NCBI GenBank assembly: GCA_017615405.1
Contig: JAGAAE010000151.1
Location: forward strand, 1-6,983
Length of the DNA stretch: 6,983 bases
Reading direction: 5' to 3'
Source: Clostridia bacterium
Lineage (GTDB): Bacteria; Bacillota; Clostridia; Oscillospirales; Acutalibacteraceae
This document shows, piece by piece, positions 1 to 6,880 of the stretch (its first letter is position 1; every line of letters begins with the position of its first letter). The notes beneath the pieces are model-generated. The model ran no database searches. It worked only from the letters and a program-made list of their open reading frames with translations, and was not told the DNA's origin. The position numbers were made by a program, and so were the translations under genes.

Positions 1-840
1 ATTGCCGCCGGCAACAGCTGATTTCACCTGACACTTAACGCCGGATTTAACGGCGTAGTCAAAATAATTCTTGTAATAAACCGTCCCTCTGTCCATAAAG
101 GAGACGACTACCCCGTCACTAAGCGAACAAACCTTTTTTTCATCGGGTACGTCGGCGATATCAGCAGCGGTAGTTGCTTCAAGGACGATGGCACTGTCTG
201 GCGCGACGGAAAACGCTGCAACCTTAGCGCCTCTTGCTCCTACTTCTTCCTGAACGGAGAATACGGCGTAAAAATCATATTCGTCATAGTTTTTGATAAG
301 GTCTATGAGGATCGCGCATCCGATACGGTCGTCGAGCGCCTTTGAAAGAACACGGTCATCGGTCTCGTAATAATCACTCACCATAACCGCCCTTTCGCCA
401 ATCGAAATGATTTTTTCCGCCTCTTCCCTTGAAGATGCGCCAATATCAATGTAAAGTCCCTCGGGTTTAACGGACTTTTTCTTTTCATCCGATTTGGCCA
501 GATGGATCGGCTTGCATCCGATAACACCCGGCACGTAGCCGCCGACCATTACCCTTCTCGCAGACATTACCGACGGCTCGATCCCGCCGACAGTCCGGAA
601 TTTCAGATAACCGTCGGGCGTTATTGAACTAATAATGAGACCGATCTCGTCCATATGGGCATCGACCATAATCTTTTTCGGCGACACGCATTTTCCCTTT
701 TTGAAACAGATTATATTACCGAGATTGTCGGTTTTACATTCGCAATGACCCTTGACCTTTTCGATGATATAGTCGGACACGGGAAATTCATCGCCCGAAG
801 TTCCGTCGATCATACAGAGTTCTTTTAAAGTTTCAATCAA
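1..840 (-). CDS. M42 family metallo-aminopeptidase, partial (C-terminus beyond window)
   Basis: Predicted cytosolic co-catalytic metallopeptidase (M42, glutamyl-aminopeptidase/TET/endoglucanase-M-like) that removes N-terminal residues from short peptides. Reading from a TTG codon at 840-838 gives an open frame of 280 residues to the window edge; family members are usually about 340-350, so roughly 60-70 residues are missing. Visible family signatures are the metal-ligand motif DAHMDE (His62, Asp64), the bridging-metal motif ALDDR (Asp170), the catalytic and ligand pair QEE (Glu198, Glu199) before VGARGA, and LEATTAAD with Glu221 in the usual Asp/Glu ligand position. The frame leaves the window at VAGGN, just where M42 proteins continue into a conserved GGN/GGxxxTDA stretch; the last His ligand is therefore unseen. 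The TTG start is chosen because GGAGGTGA lies 5 nt upstream and the protein then begins in the usual M42 manner (short helix, then GTSGDE). It overlaps the stop of the upstream paralogue by 8 bp, implying translational coupling. Confidence 0.93.
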   Translation of the reverse strand, partial: MIETLKELCMIDGTSGDEFPVSDYIIEKVKGHCECKTDNLGNIICFKKGKCVSPKKIMVDAHMDEIGLIISSITPDGYLKFRTVGGIEPSVMSARRVMVGGYVPGVIGCKPIHLAKSDEKKKSVKPEGLYIDIGASSREEAEKIISIGERAVMVSDYYETDDRVLSKALDDRIGCAILIDLIKNYDEYDFYAVFSVQEEVGARGAKVAAFSVAPDSAIVLEATTAADIADVPDEKKVCSLSDGVVVSFMDRGTVYYKNYFDYAVKSGVKCQVKSAVAGGN

Positions 841-1852
841 CCGTATCACCTCCGGAAAGAATATATCTTTCAAGGATATCACAGGTCGACTCGATATCCT
901 TGATATCTATAACTTCACAATCGGTATGCATATTCCTGAGCGGGATCGAAACAAGCCCTGTTTTTACACCGCATCCGCTGAGTGAGATAACGTCGCTGTC
1001 GGTACCCGTCTTGCCGCCCATTATCTCGCTTTGATACGGGACATTGTTATCGAAGGCAATGGAAACGAGTCTGTTGCTTATACTCCGGCTTAATACCGGA
1101 GAAACGCCGATCATACATCCTTCACCCAAATAACCGCCATCATTTTCCGAAACGTCGGGAGAAATTGCAAACGTGACGTCGACCGCAACGGCTTCATCGG
1201 GAGAAATGCTGAAGGTCTGGGGAACAGCGCCTCTCATACCGAGTTCTTCGCCGTCAACGATGGAAAACACAACGTTCGGATCAAGTTCACGATCTTTAAG
1301 CCGCCTTGCCAATTCAAGCAAAACGACTACCCCCGCACGGTCGTCAAACGATTTGCCCGCGACCCTTGTTCCGAGAAGCGATACCGGTTTTGCATAATAA
1401 GTAACAATATCACCGACCGAAATAAGATCCTTAGCTTTTTTGCCAAGACAGGTGTCGATTTTTATCTTTGATAAGTCGGAAAGATCCGGTTCTTCATCAG
1501 CCAAATGCGGCGGTGTGCTTATAAAAACACCAATTATTTTTTCTTTGCCATGGATCATCACCTGTTTTGCCGGAAGGGTCCGCAGATCGATGCCGCCTGC
1601 CGCGGCGACCGTAAGAAATCCGTTTTCGTCGATATTCGTAACCGTAAAAGCGACCTCATCAATATGGGCGTCAAGCATTATCGTATAATCGCTTTTGCCC
1701 TTCAAAACGCCGTAAAAGCTCATATTCTGATCGCTTTTTATTACGTCACAATATTTTGAGAGCTCCTCGCTTGCGAGTTTTGCCGCATCGTTTACCCTGC
1801 CCGAAGCAAAACTTTCGGACAAGGCAAAGAGCGTGTCTTTTATATAACTCAT
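833..1852 (-). CDS. M42 family metallo-aminopeptidase (complete)
   Basis: Complete 339-residue M42 peptidase, the normal family length. It is expected to be a cytosolic two-metal aminopeptidase, and M42 enzymes commonly assemble into large tetrahedral dodecamers that trim peptides left by other proteases. All five expected metal ligands can be placed: His63 in DAHIDE, Asp170 in SFDDR, Glu203 with catalytic Glu202 in VDGEELGMRGA, Asp225 in VDVT, and His309 in RNMHT. The GG(K)TGTDSD segment around residues 279-286 is also typical. The Gln usually before the Glu pair is Gly here. There is no signal peptide. The ATG overlaps the murD stop as ATGA (4 bp); an AAGGAGA lies 14 nt upstream, rather far, so coupling to murD translation probably matters. 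It differs clearly in sequence from the next M42 gene, so the two are divergent paralogues rather than a recent duplication. The peptide substrate preference cannot be read from the sequence. Confidence 0.95.
   Translation of the reverse strand: MSYIKDTLFALSESFASGRVNDAAKLASEELSKYCDVIKSDQNMSFYGVLKGKSDYTIMLDAHIDEVAFTVTNIDENGFLTVAAAGGIDLRTLPAKQVMIHGKEKIIGVFISTPPHLADEEPDLSDLSKIKIDTCLGKKAKDLISVGDIVTYYAKPVSLLGTRVAGKSFDDRAGVVVLLELARRLKDRELDPNVVFSIVDGEELGMRGAVPQTFSISPDEAVAVDVTFAISPDVSENDGGYLGEGCMIGVSPVLSRSISNRLVSIAFDNNVPYQSEIMGGKTGTDSDVISLSGCGVKTGLVSIPLRNMHTDCEVIDIKDIESTCDILERYILSGGDTVD
846..853 (-). promoter_or_regulatory. Ribosome binding site deciding the TTG start of the left-edge M42 gene
   Basis: On the minus strand the sequence reads GGAGGTGA, an almost complete anti-16S match, followed by 5 nt and then TTG at 840. 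No ATG or GTG in frame is as well placed. The site lies inside the last codons of the preceding M42 gene, so ribosomes finishing that gene could reinitiate here. Confidence 0.85.
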
Positions 1853-3228
1853 AAACTGTTGACTATCTCCTTATAGTGATTGCCGCGTGCAACAAAATTC
1901 GGATAAGCATCAAAACTCGCACAGGCGGGACTTAAGGTCACGATATCGCCGGGAACGGCGCTTTTGCTGGCAAGTTTAACCGCTTCTTCAATATTCTTGA
2001 CGTTTACGATCTCGGGACTGCCGTCATAGCCGTCGTATGCTTTGAGCGTCGCCTCGATCTTTTCGGCAGTCGCACCGCATAGATACAGGATCTTGACCTT
2101 CTTGGTAACGTAGGGCATCATACTGTCAAACGGGATATGCTTATCATATCCGCCCGCAATAAGGATGACCTTTTGATCAAACGCCTTCAACCCGGCTATC
2201 GTTCTTGTCGGAGAGGACGCGATAGAATCGTTGTAGTATTTGACTCCGTTTAACTCGCGGACAAATTCGATCCTGTGCTCAACGCCCATAAACTCACGGG
2301 CTACGGTCTTTATCGAATCAAGTGAAACGTAACCCCAGACGGCTGTAATTGCGGCAAGATAATTCTGAACGTTATGGTCACCTATAACGGCGATCTCCTT
2401 ACGGTCGATCACGGGCACGTCGATACCGCGGTAAGCCATATGAAGGATCCCGTTCTGATCAAGCCATGCACCGTTATGAAGTTTTCTTTCCATACTGAAT
2501 CCGAGAGACTGACCTCTTACAAACTGGCGGAAGCCCTCGGTTATCTCGTTATCCCTGTTAAGTACGGTCCTCGAAAAGGCGTTCTGGTGAAGCAAAATAT
2601 TTTTCTTCGCCTCGATATATTCGTCCATATCCTTATGGACGTCGAGGTGGTTAGGCGCGACGTTGGTAACAACGGCAACGTCGGGGCTTTTACGCATTGA
2701 GATAAGTTGGAAAGATGAAAGCTCAACAACGACAAAATCATCCGCTCCTATATTCTCGATCTCCGGCAAGAGCGGCTTTCCGATATTTCCGCCTACAAAG
2801 ACGTTTTTTCCGTCGGCTTTAAGCATTTTTTCAATCAGGGTCGTAGTAGTGGTCTTACCGTCGGAGCCGGTTATCGCAAAAATGGTAGCGGGGCAAAGGT
2901 CAAAGAAAACCTCCATTTCGCTCGTTACGGCGATACCGCGCTTTCTCGCGCGCTCAAGTTCGGGAAGATTGAAACTCATACCCGGGGTCCGGAAAATAAT
3001 ATCGACCTCTAAATCTTCGAGATAGTTCTCACCGAGTCTCAATTCAGCGCCCGCCTCTTCAAGACGGTCGGCTATTTCCCCGATCTGCTCCCTGTTTCTC
3101 TTGTCGCAGGCAAAGACCCTCGCTCCCTTTTCGAGAAAACTCATAATGAGCGGTGTGTTACTGATACCTATTCCGCACATTGCGATCTTTTTGCCGTTTA
3201 ATTTGTCAAAGAATTGCTTACAATCCAT
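1849..3228 (-). CDS. murD: UDP-N-acetylmuramoyl-L-alanine--D-glutamate ligase
   Basis: Cytosolic Mur ligase that adds D-glutamate to UDP-MurNAc-L-Ala with ATP, the second amino-acid step of peptidoglycan precursor synthesis. The length of 459 residues fits the family. The N-terminal UDP-binding fold carries GIGISN (19-24). The ATP P-loop is TGSDGKTTT (120-128). ELSSFQL (169-175) and NVAPNHLDVH (189-198) follow, and Lys208 in EAKKN is the probable carbamylated lysine. The central-domain motif GDHNVQN is at 283-289. The C-terminal domain has HRIEF (318-322), NDSIASSPT (333-341) and SPACASFD (433-440), then ARGNHYK near the end. Compared with textbook MurD, GTNGKTT is GSDGKTT and NDSKATN is NDSIASS; I know such variants from clostridial MurD, so this remains a confident call. 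AGGAG sits 7 nt before the ATG, in a 14-bp gap after the carboxypeptidase gene. The stop overlaps the next ATG. No other division/cell-wall (dcw) cluster genes are beside it. Confidence 0.96.
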   Translation of the reverse strand: MDCKQFFDKLNGKKIAMCGIGISNTPLIMSFLEKGARVFACDKRNREQIGEIADRLEEAGAELRLGENYLEDLEVDIIFRTPGMSFNLPELERARKRGIAVTSEMEVFFDLCPATIFAITGSDGKTTTTTLIEKMLKADGKNVFVGGNIGKPLLPEIENIGADDFVVVELSSFQLISMRKSPDVAVVTNVAPNHLDVHKDMDEYIEAKKNILLHQNAFSRTVLNRDNEITEGFRQFVRGQSLGFSMERKLHNGAWLDQNGILHMAYRGIDVPVIDRKEIAVIGDHNVQNYLAAITAVWGYVSLDSIKTVAREFMGVEHRIEFVRELNGVKYYNDSIASSPTRTIAGLKAFDQKVILIAGGYDKHIPFDSMMPYVTKKVKILYLCGATAEKIEATLKAYDGYDGSPEIVNVKNIEEAVKLASKSAVPGDIVTLSPACASFDAYPNFVARGNHYKEIVNSL

Positions 3229-3242
3229 AATTCTTCTCCTTT

Positions 3243-4112
3243 TCAGAAATTATCGATCGATACTTTCTGCTTAATTTTGTTTTTTTCGAGATATTCTTCA
3301 AGGCACAGCCCGGATTTGTTTATTTTCTTTGCGGCGTCGATACCGACAAAGCGCCAATGCCACGATTCATAGATGACTCCGGTTTTATCCTGTTTATCTT
3401 TCGGATATCTGAGAATAAAACCGTATTCCTCGGCGTGCTCGCACATCCAGGTGTACATAGTAGTGTTTTCAAACGAATCGCTCGCCATATTGAAATCGGC
3501 ACATATTCCTGTGTTGTGTTCGCTTGTTCCCGGTCTTGCGACTACCGTTGCCGCCTTTGCTTCGTCACCGCCGACCCTTGCGACCTGATTTTCAAAAAGG
3601 ACCTTCTGGTCGGCGTAACTTCTGAACGGAGACCAGACCTTGAGGTTCACACCGTCCGCCTGAGCAGCCCTTACCATTGCGGTGATATACGGATAAACGC
3701 TTTTATGAATCTTGGTAACGTAGTTGTTATTTCTGAGTTCCGGATCGATCTCGACGAGATCCTTTCTGATATCGGAATCGTAATTATCAGGTAGCGGATT
3801 ATCGGCATTGACAAGCATATAATTTGAATACTTCTTATCAAGCCCGTTATCGGTTTTTTCATTCTTTTTGTCAGGCTCGGTTTCATCGTTCTCATCCGAT
3901 TCGGTTTTTGTTTCGTCATCCTTTTTTTCGGAAGCCTGGCTTGACGTTTCTTTCTTTGTGTCGGTTTTGCCGCTGTCACTTGATTTCGAGAGATCCACTG
4001 AACAACCCGTCAATCCGAAGATTATTATTCCCGAAACGATCGTAATAATCAAAACGACCGATAATAAAAACCTTCTTCTGCGTCTTATCGCTCTTTTGCG
4101 TCTTTCTGACAT
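3243..4112 (-). CDS. M15B (VanY/DacB-type) D-alanyl-D-alanine carboxypeptidase, predicted lipoprotein
   Basis: Predicted exported zinc peptidase that removes the terminal D-Ala of peptidoglycan stem peptides (VanY/DacB family; LD- or DD-specificity not decidable here). The 289-residue protein begins with an unusually basic n-region (residues 3-14 mostly Arg/Lys), a hydrophobic segment (15-35) and a lipobox LTGC, giving a candidate lipidated Cys37. Residues about 41-95 are a Ser/Lys/Asp/Glu/Thr-rich linker, probably disordered, spanning the wall-membrane gap. The catalytic domain (about 105-275) shows SPFRS (161-165), the zinc motif SEHNTGICAD with His199 and Asp206, and the catalytic/zinc motif ESWHW with Glu249 and His252. 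All key residues are present. The start has AGGGGG 7 nt upstream, which overlaps the lepA stop codon region; the gap to lepA is 11 bp. Arg-Arg-Arg-Phe-Leu at 12-16 resembles a Tat motif, but the very hydrophobic core and lipobox favour Sec/lipoprotein export. Confidence 0.93.
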   Translation of the reverse strand: MSERRKRAIRRRRRFLLSVVLIITIVSGIIIFGLTGCSVDLSKSSDSGKTDTKKETSSQASEKKDDETKTESDENDETEPDKKNEKTDNGLDKKYSNYMLVNADNPLPDNYDSDIRKDLVEIDPELRNNNYVTKIHKSVYPYITAMVRAAQADGVNLKVWSPFRSYADQKVLFENQVARVGGDEAKAATVVARPGTSEHNTGICADFNMASDSFENTTMYTWMCEHAEEYGFILRYPKDKQDKTGVIYESWHWRFVGIDAAKKINKSGLCLEEYLEKNKIKQKVSIDNF

Positions 4113-4123
4113 AACCTTTCCCC

Positions 4124-5929
4124 CTATTCATCAAGTTTAAGGACCGCCATAAAGGCATCCTTCGGCACCTCGACCGAACCTAAACGACGCATTTTCTTTT
4201 TGCCCTCTTTTTGTTTTTCAAGCAGTTTTTTCTTTCTGGTTATATCGCCGCCGTAACATTTTGCAAGGACGTCTTTACGCATGGCTTTTACCGTTTCTCT
4301 TGCAATGATCTTTCCGCCGACAGCGACCTGGACGGGCACCTCAAAGAGTTGCCTCGGAATATAGTCTTTAAGTTTCTCTGCGATCCTTCTCGCTCTTTGA
4401 TATGAGTTTGAAGAATGGACTATAAACGACAAGGCGTCAACCGTCTCGCCGGCTAACATAACGTCAAGCTTGACAAGCGAAGATTTCTGATATCCCGCCG
4501 TCTCATAGTCATAGCTCGCATAGCCCTTGGTACGGGATTTCAGTGCATCAAAGAAATCATAAACGATCTCACCCATCGGCATAACGTAATGGATATCAAC
4601 CCTGTCACCCATATATTTCATATCGACGTAAGTCCCGCGACGCTCCTCACAAAGCTGCATTATCGTTCCGACGTAATCGCTCGGTGCGTATATGTGAACG
4701 TTTGCGACGGGCTCAAGCGCTTCGACAACGACTGCAGGGTCGGGATAATTGGTAGGATTATCAACGAATACCGCGTCACCGTTTTGAAGTTTAAATTCAT
4801 AAACGACGCTCGGAGCGGTCGTTATGATATCAAGATTGTATTCCCTTTCAAGCCGCTCTTCGATTATCTCCATATGAAGAAGCCCTAAAAAACCGCAGCG
4901 AAATCCGAAACCGAGTGCCTTTGACGTCTCCGCCTCAAAAAGCAGGGATGCGTCGTTAAGCTGAAGTTTTTCAAGTGCCTCGCGCAGATCGGGATACTTC
5001 GCACCGTCGGCGGGATAAATACCGCAGAAAACGACCGGTTTGACATTTTTATATCCGGGAAGCGCCTCTTTCGCTCCGCCCGTTGCGCTTGTTATGGTAT
5101 CACCGACCCTCGCTTCGGAAACGGTCTTGATCGACGCCGCCAGATATCCGACTTCACCCGCTTCAAGGGTATCGCAGGGAACAAGTTCTGTTGCGCTCTT
5201 TCTTCCGAGTTCAACGATATCGAACTCGGCGCCGGTCGCCATCATTTTTATCTTCTGACCGGTTTTGATCTTTCCGCTGACAACGCGGAAATAAACGATA
5301 ACGCCTTTGTAAGCGTCGTAATATGAGTCGAATATAAGCGCCTCTAACGGAGCGTTTCTGTCACCCTTTGGCGCAGGAACGCCGTTTACTATAAGTTCAA
5401 GCACGCTTTCAACGTTAACACCGGTTTTTGCCGAAATGAGCGGAGCGTCATCAGCGGGGATTCCGATTATATCCTCTATTTCTTGCTTTATCCGTTCAGG
5501 TTCGGCGCTCGGCAGGTCGATCTTATTGATGACCGGCAAAATTTCAAGTCCGTGATCAACGGCAAGATAGGTGTTTGCAAGCGTTTGCGCCTCAATACCC
5601 TGCGAAGCGTCCACTACAAGTATCGCGCCTTCGCAGGCGGCAAGCGAACGTGAGACCTCATAGTTAAAGTCAACGTGACCCGGAGTATCAATAAGATTAA
5701 GTTCATATTTCTCTCCGTCACTCGCCGTATAGTAAAGTGTTACGGCGTGAGCCTTAATGGTTATGCCACGTTCTCTTTCAAGATCCATACTGTCAAGTAT
5801 CTGCTCTTCCATATCCCTTGTAGCGACCGACTCGGTCAATTCAAGCAACCTGTCGGCAAGGGTGGATTTGCCATGGTCAATATGAGCAACGATGCAAAAA
5901 TTTCTGATGTTACTAAGCGGAAACGACAC
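4124..5929 (-). CDS. lepA: Elongation factor 4 (ribosomal back-translocase GTPase LepA)
   Basis: Translational GTPase that binds the ribosome and is implicated in back-translocation, initiation fidelity or 30S maturation. The length of 601 residues matches the family (E. coli about 599). The G domain has G1 AHIDHGKST (15-23), the G2 threonine in RERGITIK (Thr57), G3 DTPGH (81-85), G4 NKID (135-138) and G5 SAK (166-168). The LepA signature [16 protein letters not shown] is at 340-355. The LepA-specific C-terminal domain is intact, with [12 protein letters not shown] (557-568) and a lysine-rich stretch to about residue 580, ending VLKLDE. The start is GTG at 5929-5927, chosen because AAGGAGA lies 7 nt upstream and the N-terminus [15 protein letters not shown] aligns with the family start. 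It is the first gene of the five-gene run, downstream of its own promoter. In many Bacillota lepA is followed by hemW; here a carboxypeptidase gene follows. Confidence 0.99.
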   Translation of the reverse strand: MSFPLSNIRNFCIVAHIDHGKSTLADRLLELTESVATRDMEEQILDSMDLERERGITIKAHAVTLYYTASDGEKYELNLIDTPGHVDFNYEVSRSLAACEGAILVVDASQGIEAQTLANTYLAVDHGLEILPVINKIDLPSAEPERIKQEIEDIIGIPADDAPLISAKTGVNVESVLELIVNGVPAPKGDRNAPLEALIFDSYYDAYKGVIVYFRVVSGKIKTGQKIKMMATGAEFDIVELGRKSATELVPCDTLEAGEVGYLAASIKTVSEARVGDTITSATGGAKEALPGYKNVKPVVFCGIYPADGAKYPDLREALEKLQLNDASLLFEAETSKALGFGFRCGFLGLLHMEIIEERLEREYNLDIITTAPSVVYEFKLQNGDAVFVDNPTNYPDPAVVVEALEPVANVHIYAPSDYVGTIMQLCEERRGTYVDMKYMGDRVDIHYVMPMGEIVYDFFDALKSRTKGYASYDYETAGYQKSSLVKLDVMLAGETVDALSFIVHSSNSYQRARRIAEKLKDYIPRQLFEVPVQVAVGGKIIARETVKAMRKDVLAKCYGGDITRKKKLLEKQKEGKKKMRRLGSVEVPKDAFMAVLKLDE

Positions 5930-5936
5930 TTTTAAT

Positions 5937-5943
5937 TCTCCTT
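5937..5943 (-). promoter_or_regulatory. Ribosome binding site for the GTG start of lepA
   Basis: AAGGAGA on the minus strand, 7 nt before GTG at 5929. It supports the GTG as the start, since the next in-frame ATG codons lie within the G domain. Confidence 0.85.
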
Positions 5944-6016
5944 GAAATTATTAAATACGCCGGATTTTTTGAACGACGATGATATCAATTATGCTGAGCA
6001 CAAATTTTCAAGTTAA

Positions 6017-6045
6017 ATCATACCACATTTTTAGCAATATATCAA
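6017..6045 (-). promoter_or_regulatory. Sigma-A promoter of the lepA-carboxypeptidase-murD-M42 operon
   Basis: The minus strand reads TTGATA (-35, 6045-6040), a 17-nt spacer and TATGAT (-10, 6022-6017), with TGG just before the -10, i.e. an extended -10. A strongly AT-rich tract (6046-6076) immediately upstream could act as an UP element. The predicted transcript start near 6010 leaves a leader of about 80 nt before lepA. The promoter lies downstream of the terminator of the regulator gene, so the operon is transcribed independently. I see no riboswitch or T-box structure in the leader. Confidence 0.82.
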
Positions 6046-6046
6046 G

Positions 6047-6064
6047 TATATATTATAATATATA
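6047..6064. repeat. 18-bp perfect AT-only palindrome next to the lepA -35 box
   Basis: TATATATTATAATATATA equals its own reverse complement, with the centre between 6055 and 6056. It ends two bases from the -35 hexamer of the lepA promoter. It could be an operator or simply part of an AT-rich UP-like tract, where such palindromes arise easily by chance. Confidence 0.5.
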
Positions 6065-6103
6065 TTTAAAAAAATGTTGCAGCCGGAATTCAATAACAAA
6101 ACA

Positions 6104-6128
6104 ACCCCCGGATCAAGGATCCGGGGGT
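6104..6128 (-). terminator. Rho-independent terminator of the XRE-type regulator gene
   Basis: An 11-bp perfect stem (ACCCCCGGATC paired with GATCCGGGGGT) with a 3-nt loop, followed on the minus strand by the T-rich TTGTTTTGTTATT. The stem begins 7 nt after the stop codon of the regulator gene. The plus-strand side lacks a T tract, so it works leftward and separates this gene from the lepA operon. Confidence 0.92.
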
Positions 6129-6135
6129 ACAGTCT

Positions 6136-6540
6136 TCACTGTTTGCTTGTAAGATTTTTGCTGTATATCTCGTTTATGAGTTTAACTATTTTTTGTGCGT
6201 CGTTAGCTCCAAACGATCTGACGAGACGAATTGCATTGATCTCGGTAGGGGTCAAAGGGAAAATATCATCGTTGCTCGGTTCTCTCAGAATAAGTTTATC
6301 CGATCTGCCCGAGTCAGATCCCAATCCGAAATCTTCTCCGTATAAAAGCATTGCGACCGATATGCGATAAAGCTCGGCAATCTGTTTTAACTGTTCGGGG
6401 GATGGACTTCCCATTTTTTCCATTCGCGCATAGGTATTTCTCTTCATATTGAGCAGAGACGCCGCCTCAGCCTGGGTCAAACCGGCGCGTTTACGGTAAG
6501 ATGCAATGCGACTGTTTACGGTTTCATTTATCTTTTCCAT
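6136..6540 (-). CDS. XRE/Cro-cI-type helix-turn-helix transcriptional regulator
   Basis: Small 134-residue DNA-binding protein. An HTH_3 domain covers roughly residues 6-66, with the helix-turn-helix at about 22-42 (TQAEAASLLN, then the recognition helix around MKRNTYARMEK) and the usual following helices to ISVAMLLYG. After an acidic, Gly/Ser-rich linker (about 68-95), a C-terminal segment (TPTEINAIRLVRSF to INEIY, about 97-126) is predicted mainly helical and may serve dimerisation; I cannot assign it to a named domain. The ATG at 6540 has GGAGG 4 nt upstream. The gene is transcribed divergently from the tRNA gene 59 bp away, and its start is close to the tRNA promoter, so autoregulation through that region is plausible. 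A strong terminator follows. Its targets are unknown; no toxin, phage or metabolic partner gene lies beside it. Confidence 0.93.
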   Translation of the reverse strand: MEKINETVNSRIASYRKRAGLTQAEAASLLNMKRNTYARMEKMGSPSPEQLKQIAELYRISVAMLLYGEDFGLGSDSGRSDKLILREPSNDDIFPLTPTEINAIRLVRSFGANDAQKIVKLINEIYSKNLTSKQ

Positions 6541-6559
6541 TTTTCCTCCAAATAAAACC

Positions 6560-6588
6560 TTGACTTAATCGTCAGATGATTGTATAAT
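6560..6588 (+). promoter_or_regulatory. Near-consensus sigma-A promoter of the tRNA-Thr gene
   Basis: TTGACT (6560-6565), a 17-nt spacer and a perfect TATAAT (6583-6588). Transcription would begin a few bases before the tRNA 5' end at 6600, consistent with a very short RNase P-processed leader. It overlaps the only room available for a close minus-strand promoter of the divergent regulator gene. Confidence 0.9.
6567..6581. promoter_or_regulatory. Imperfect 15-bp inverted repeat inside the tRNA promoter spacer (candidate operator)
   Basis: AATCGTC-A-GATGATT: six of seven arm positions pair. It lies exactly between the -35 and -10 boxes of the tRNA promoter and 26 bp upstream of the regulator start. 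Length and symmetry suit an XRE-dimer operator, but binding is inference only. Confidence 0.35.
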
Positions 6589-6599
6589 AGCAAGTGCCT

Positions 6600-6675
6600 G
6601 CTGAAGTGGCTCAGATGGTAGAGCAGCTGATTCGTAATCAGCAGATCGTGGGTTCGAGTCCCATCTTCAGCTCCA
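6600..6675 (+). tRNA. tRNA-Thr (anticodon CGU)
   Basis: Complete cloverleaf of 76 nt. The acceptor stem GCTGAAG (6600-6606) pairs with CTTCAGC (6665-6671). The D arm has GCTC/GAGC stems, with GG in the loop. The anticodon stem GCTGA/TCAGC encloses the loop TTCGTAA with anticodon CGT at 6633-6635, reading ACG. The variable loop is 5 nt, and the T arm GTGGG/CCCAT carries the loop TTCGAGT. The discriminator is U and CCA is encoded (6673-6675). It is flanked by its own promoter and terminator, so it appears to be a single-gene unit. Confidence 0.98.
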
Positions 6676-6677
6676 CG

Positions 6678-6714
6678 TCGTCGCAAGTATCGTATCGCTT
6701 GCGGCGATTTTTTT
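6678..6714 (+). terminator. Rho-independent terminator of tRNA-Thr
   Basis: A 10-bp stem (TCGTCGCAAG with CTTGCGGCGA, one U-G pair) around a 10-nt loop TATCGTATCG, followed by seven T. It begins two bases after the tRNA CCA. It is copy 1 of a duplicated element. Confidence 0.9.
6680..6714 (+). repeat. 35-nt direct repeat, copy 1 (terminator hairpin plus T tract)
   Basis: Matches 6881-6915 at 34 of 35 positions. The single difference is G at 6704 against A at 6905. Both bases pair with the opposite U, so the stem is kept in both copies. Confidence 0.93.
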
Positions 6715-6880
6715 GCGTAAAAATCACCGTGCACTCACTACACTGCTCCTCCTCCCCGCAAAAAGTCACGCCTAAACCTCAACTGCTCGCTTGTAAACGC
6801 CCTCGCTGCGTTTCGGTTTGCTACCAACTTTTCGCGGTTACAAGTGTTTCGGATCAAGACAGTCTTTAACGAAGGAGAAT
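6715..6880. other. Intergenic segment between the two terminator copies; no gene supported
   Basis: This holds a pyrimidine-rich run around 6733-6760, an inverted repeat CTTGTAA (6790-6796) with TTACAAG (6838-6844), and a nested AAACGC/GCGTTT pair (6795-6800, 6808-6813). Open frames here merely extend through the tRNA or its antisense and resemble no real protein. It may be remnant sequence or an untranslated RNA, but nothing shows which. Confidence 0.6.

Noticed and set aside
2374..2700. 108-residue plus-strand frame opposite murD, and similar antisense frames across the operon
   Set aside because: They lie entirely opposite well-supported genes with intact catalytic motifs and lack ribosome binding sites or recognisable domains.
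5930..6016. Riboswitch, T-box or attenuator in the lepA leader
   Set aside because: The leader of about 80 nt has only short weak inverted repeats such as TGATATCA and no terminator-like hairpin.
6567..6589. A close minus-strand promoter for the regulator (TATTAT or TACAAT as -10)
   Set aside because: No acceptable -35 lies 16-18 nt upstream of either candidate, and these bases are the complement of the tRNA -10 box.
6528..6734. 68-residue minus-strand frame containing GTRTHDLLITNQLLY, with a purine-rich SD-like run upstream and a 13-bp overlap with the regulator start
   Set aside because: This peptide is the translated antisense of the tRNA gene, a well-known source of spurious protein annotations. 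Its composition follows the tRNA and terminator sequence rather than a protein.
6594..6869. 91-residue plus-strand frame through the tRNA and the intergenic segment
   Set aside because: It reads through the tRNA and the terminator hairpin, has no ribosome binding site and shows no protein-like domain.
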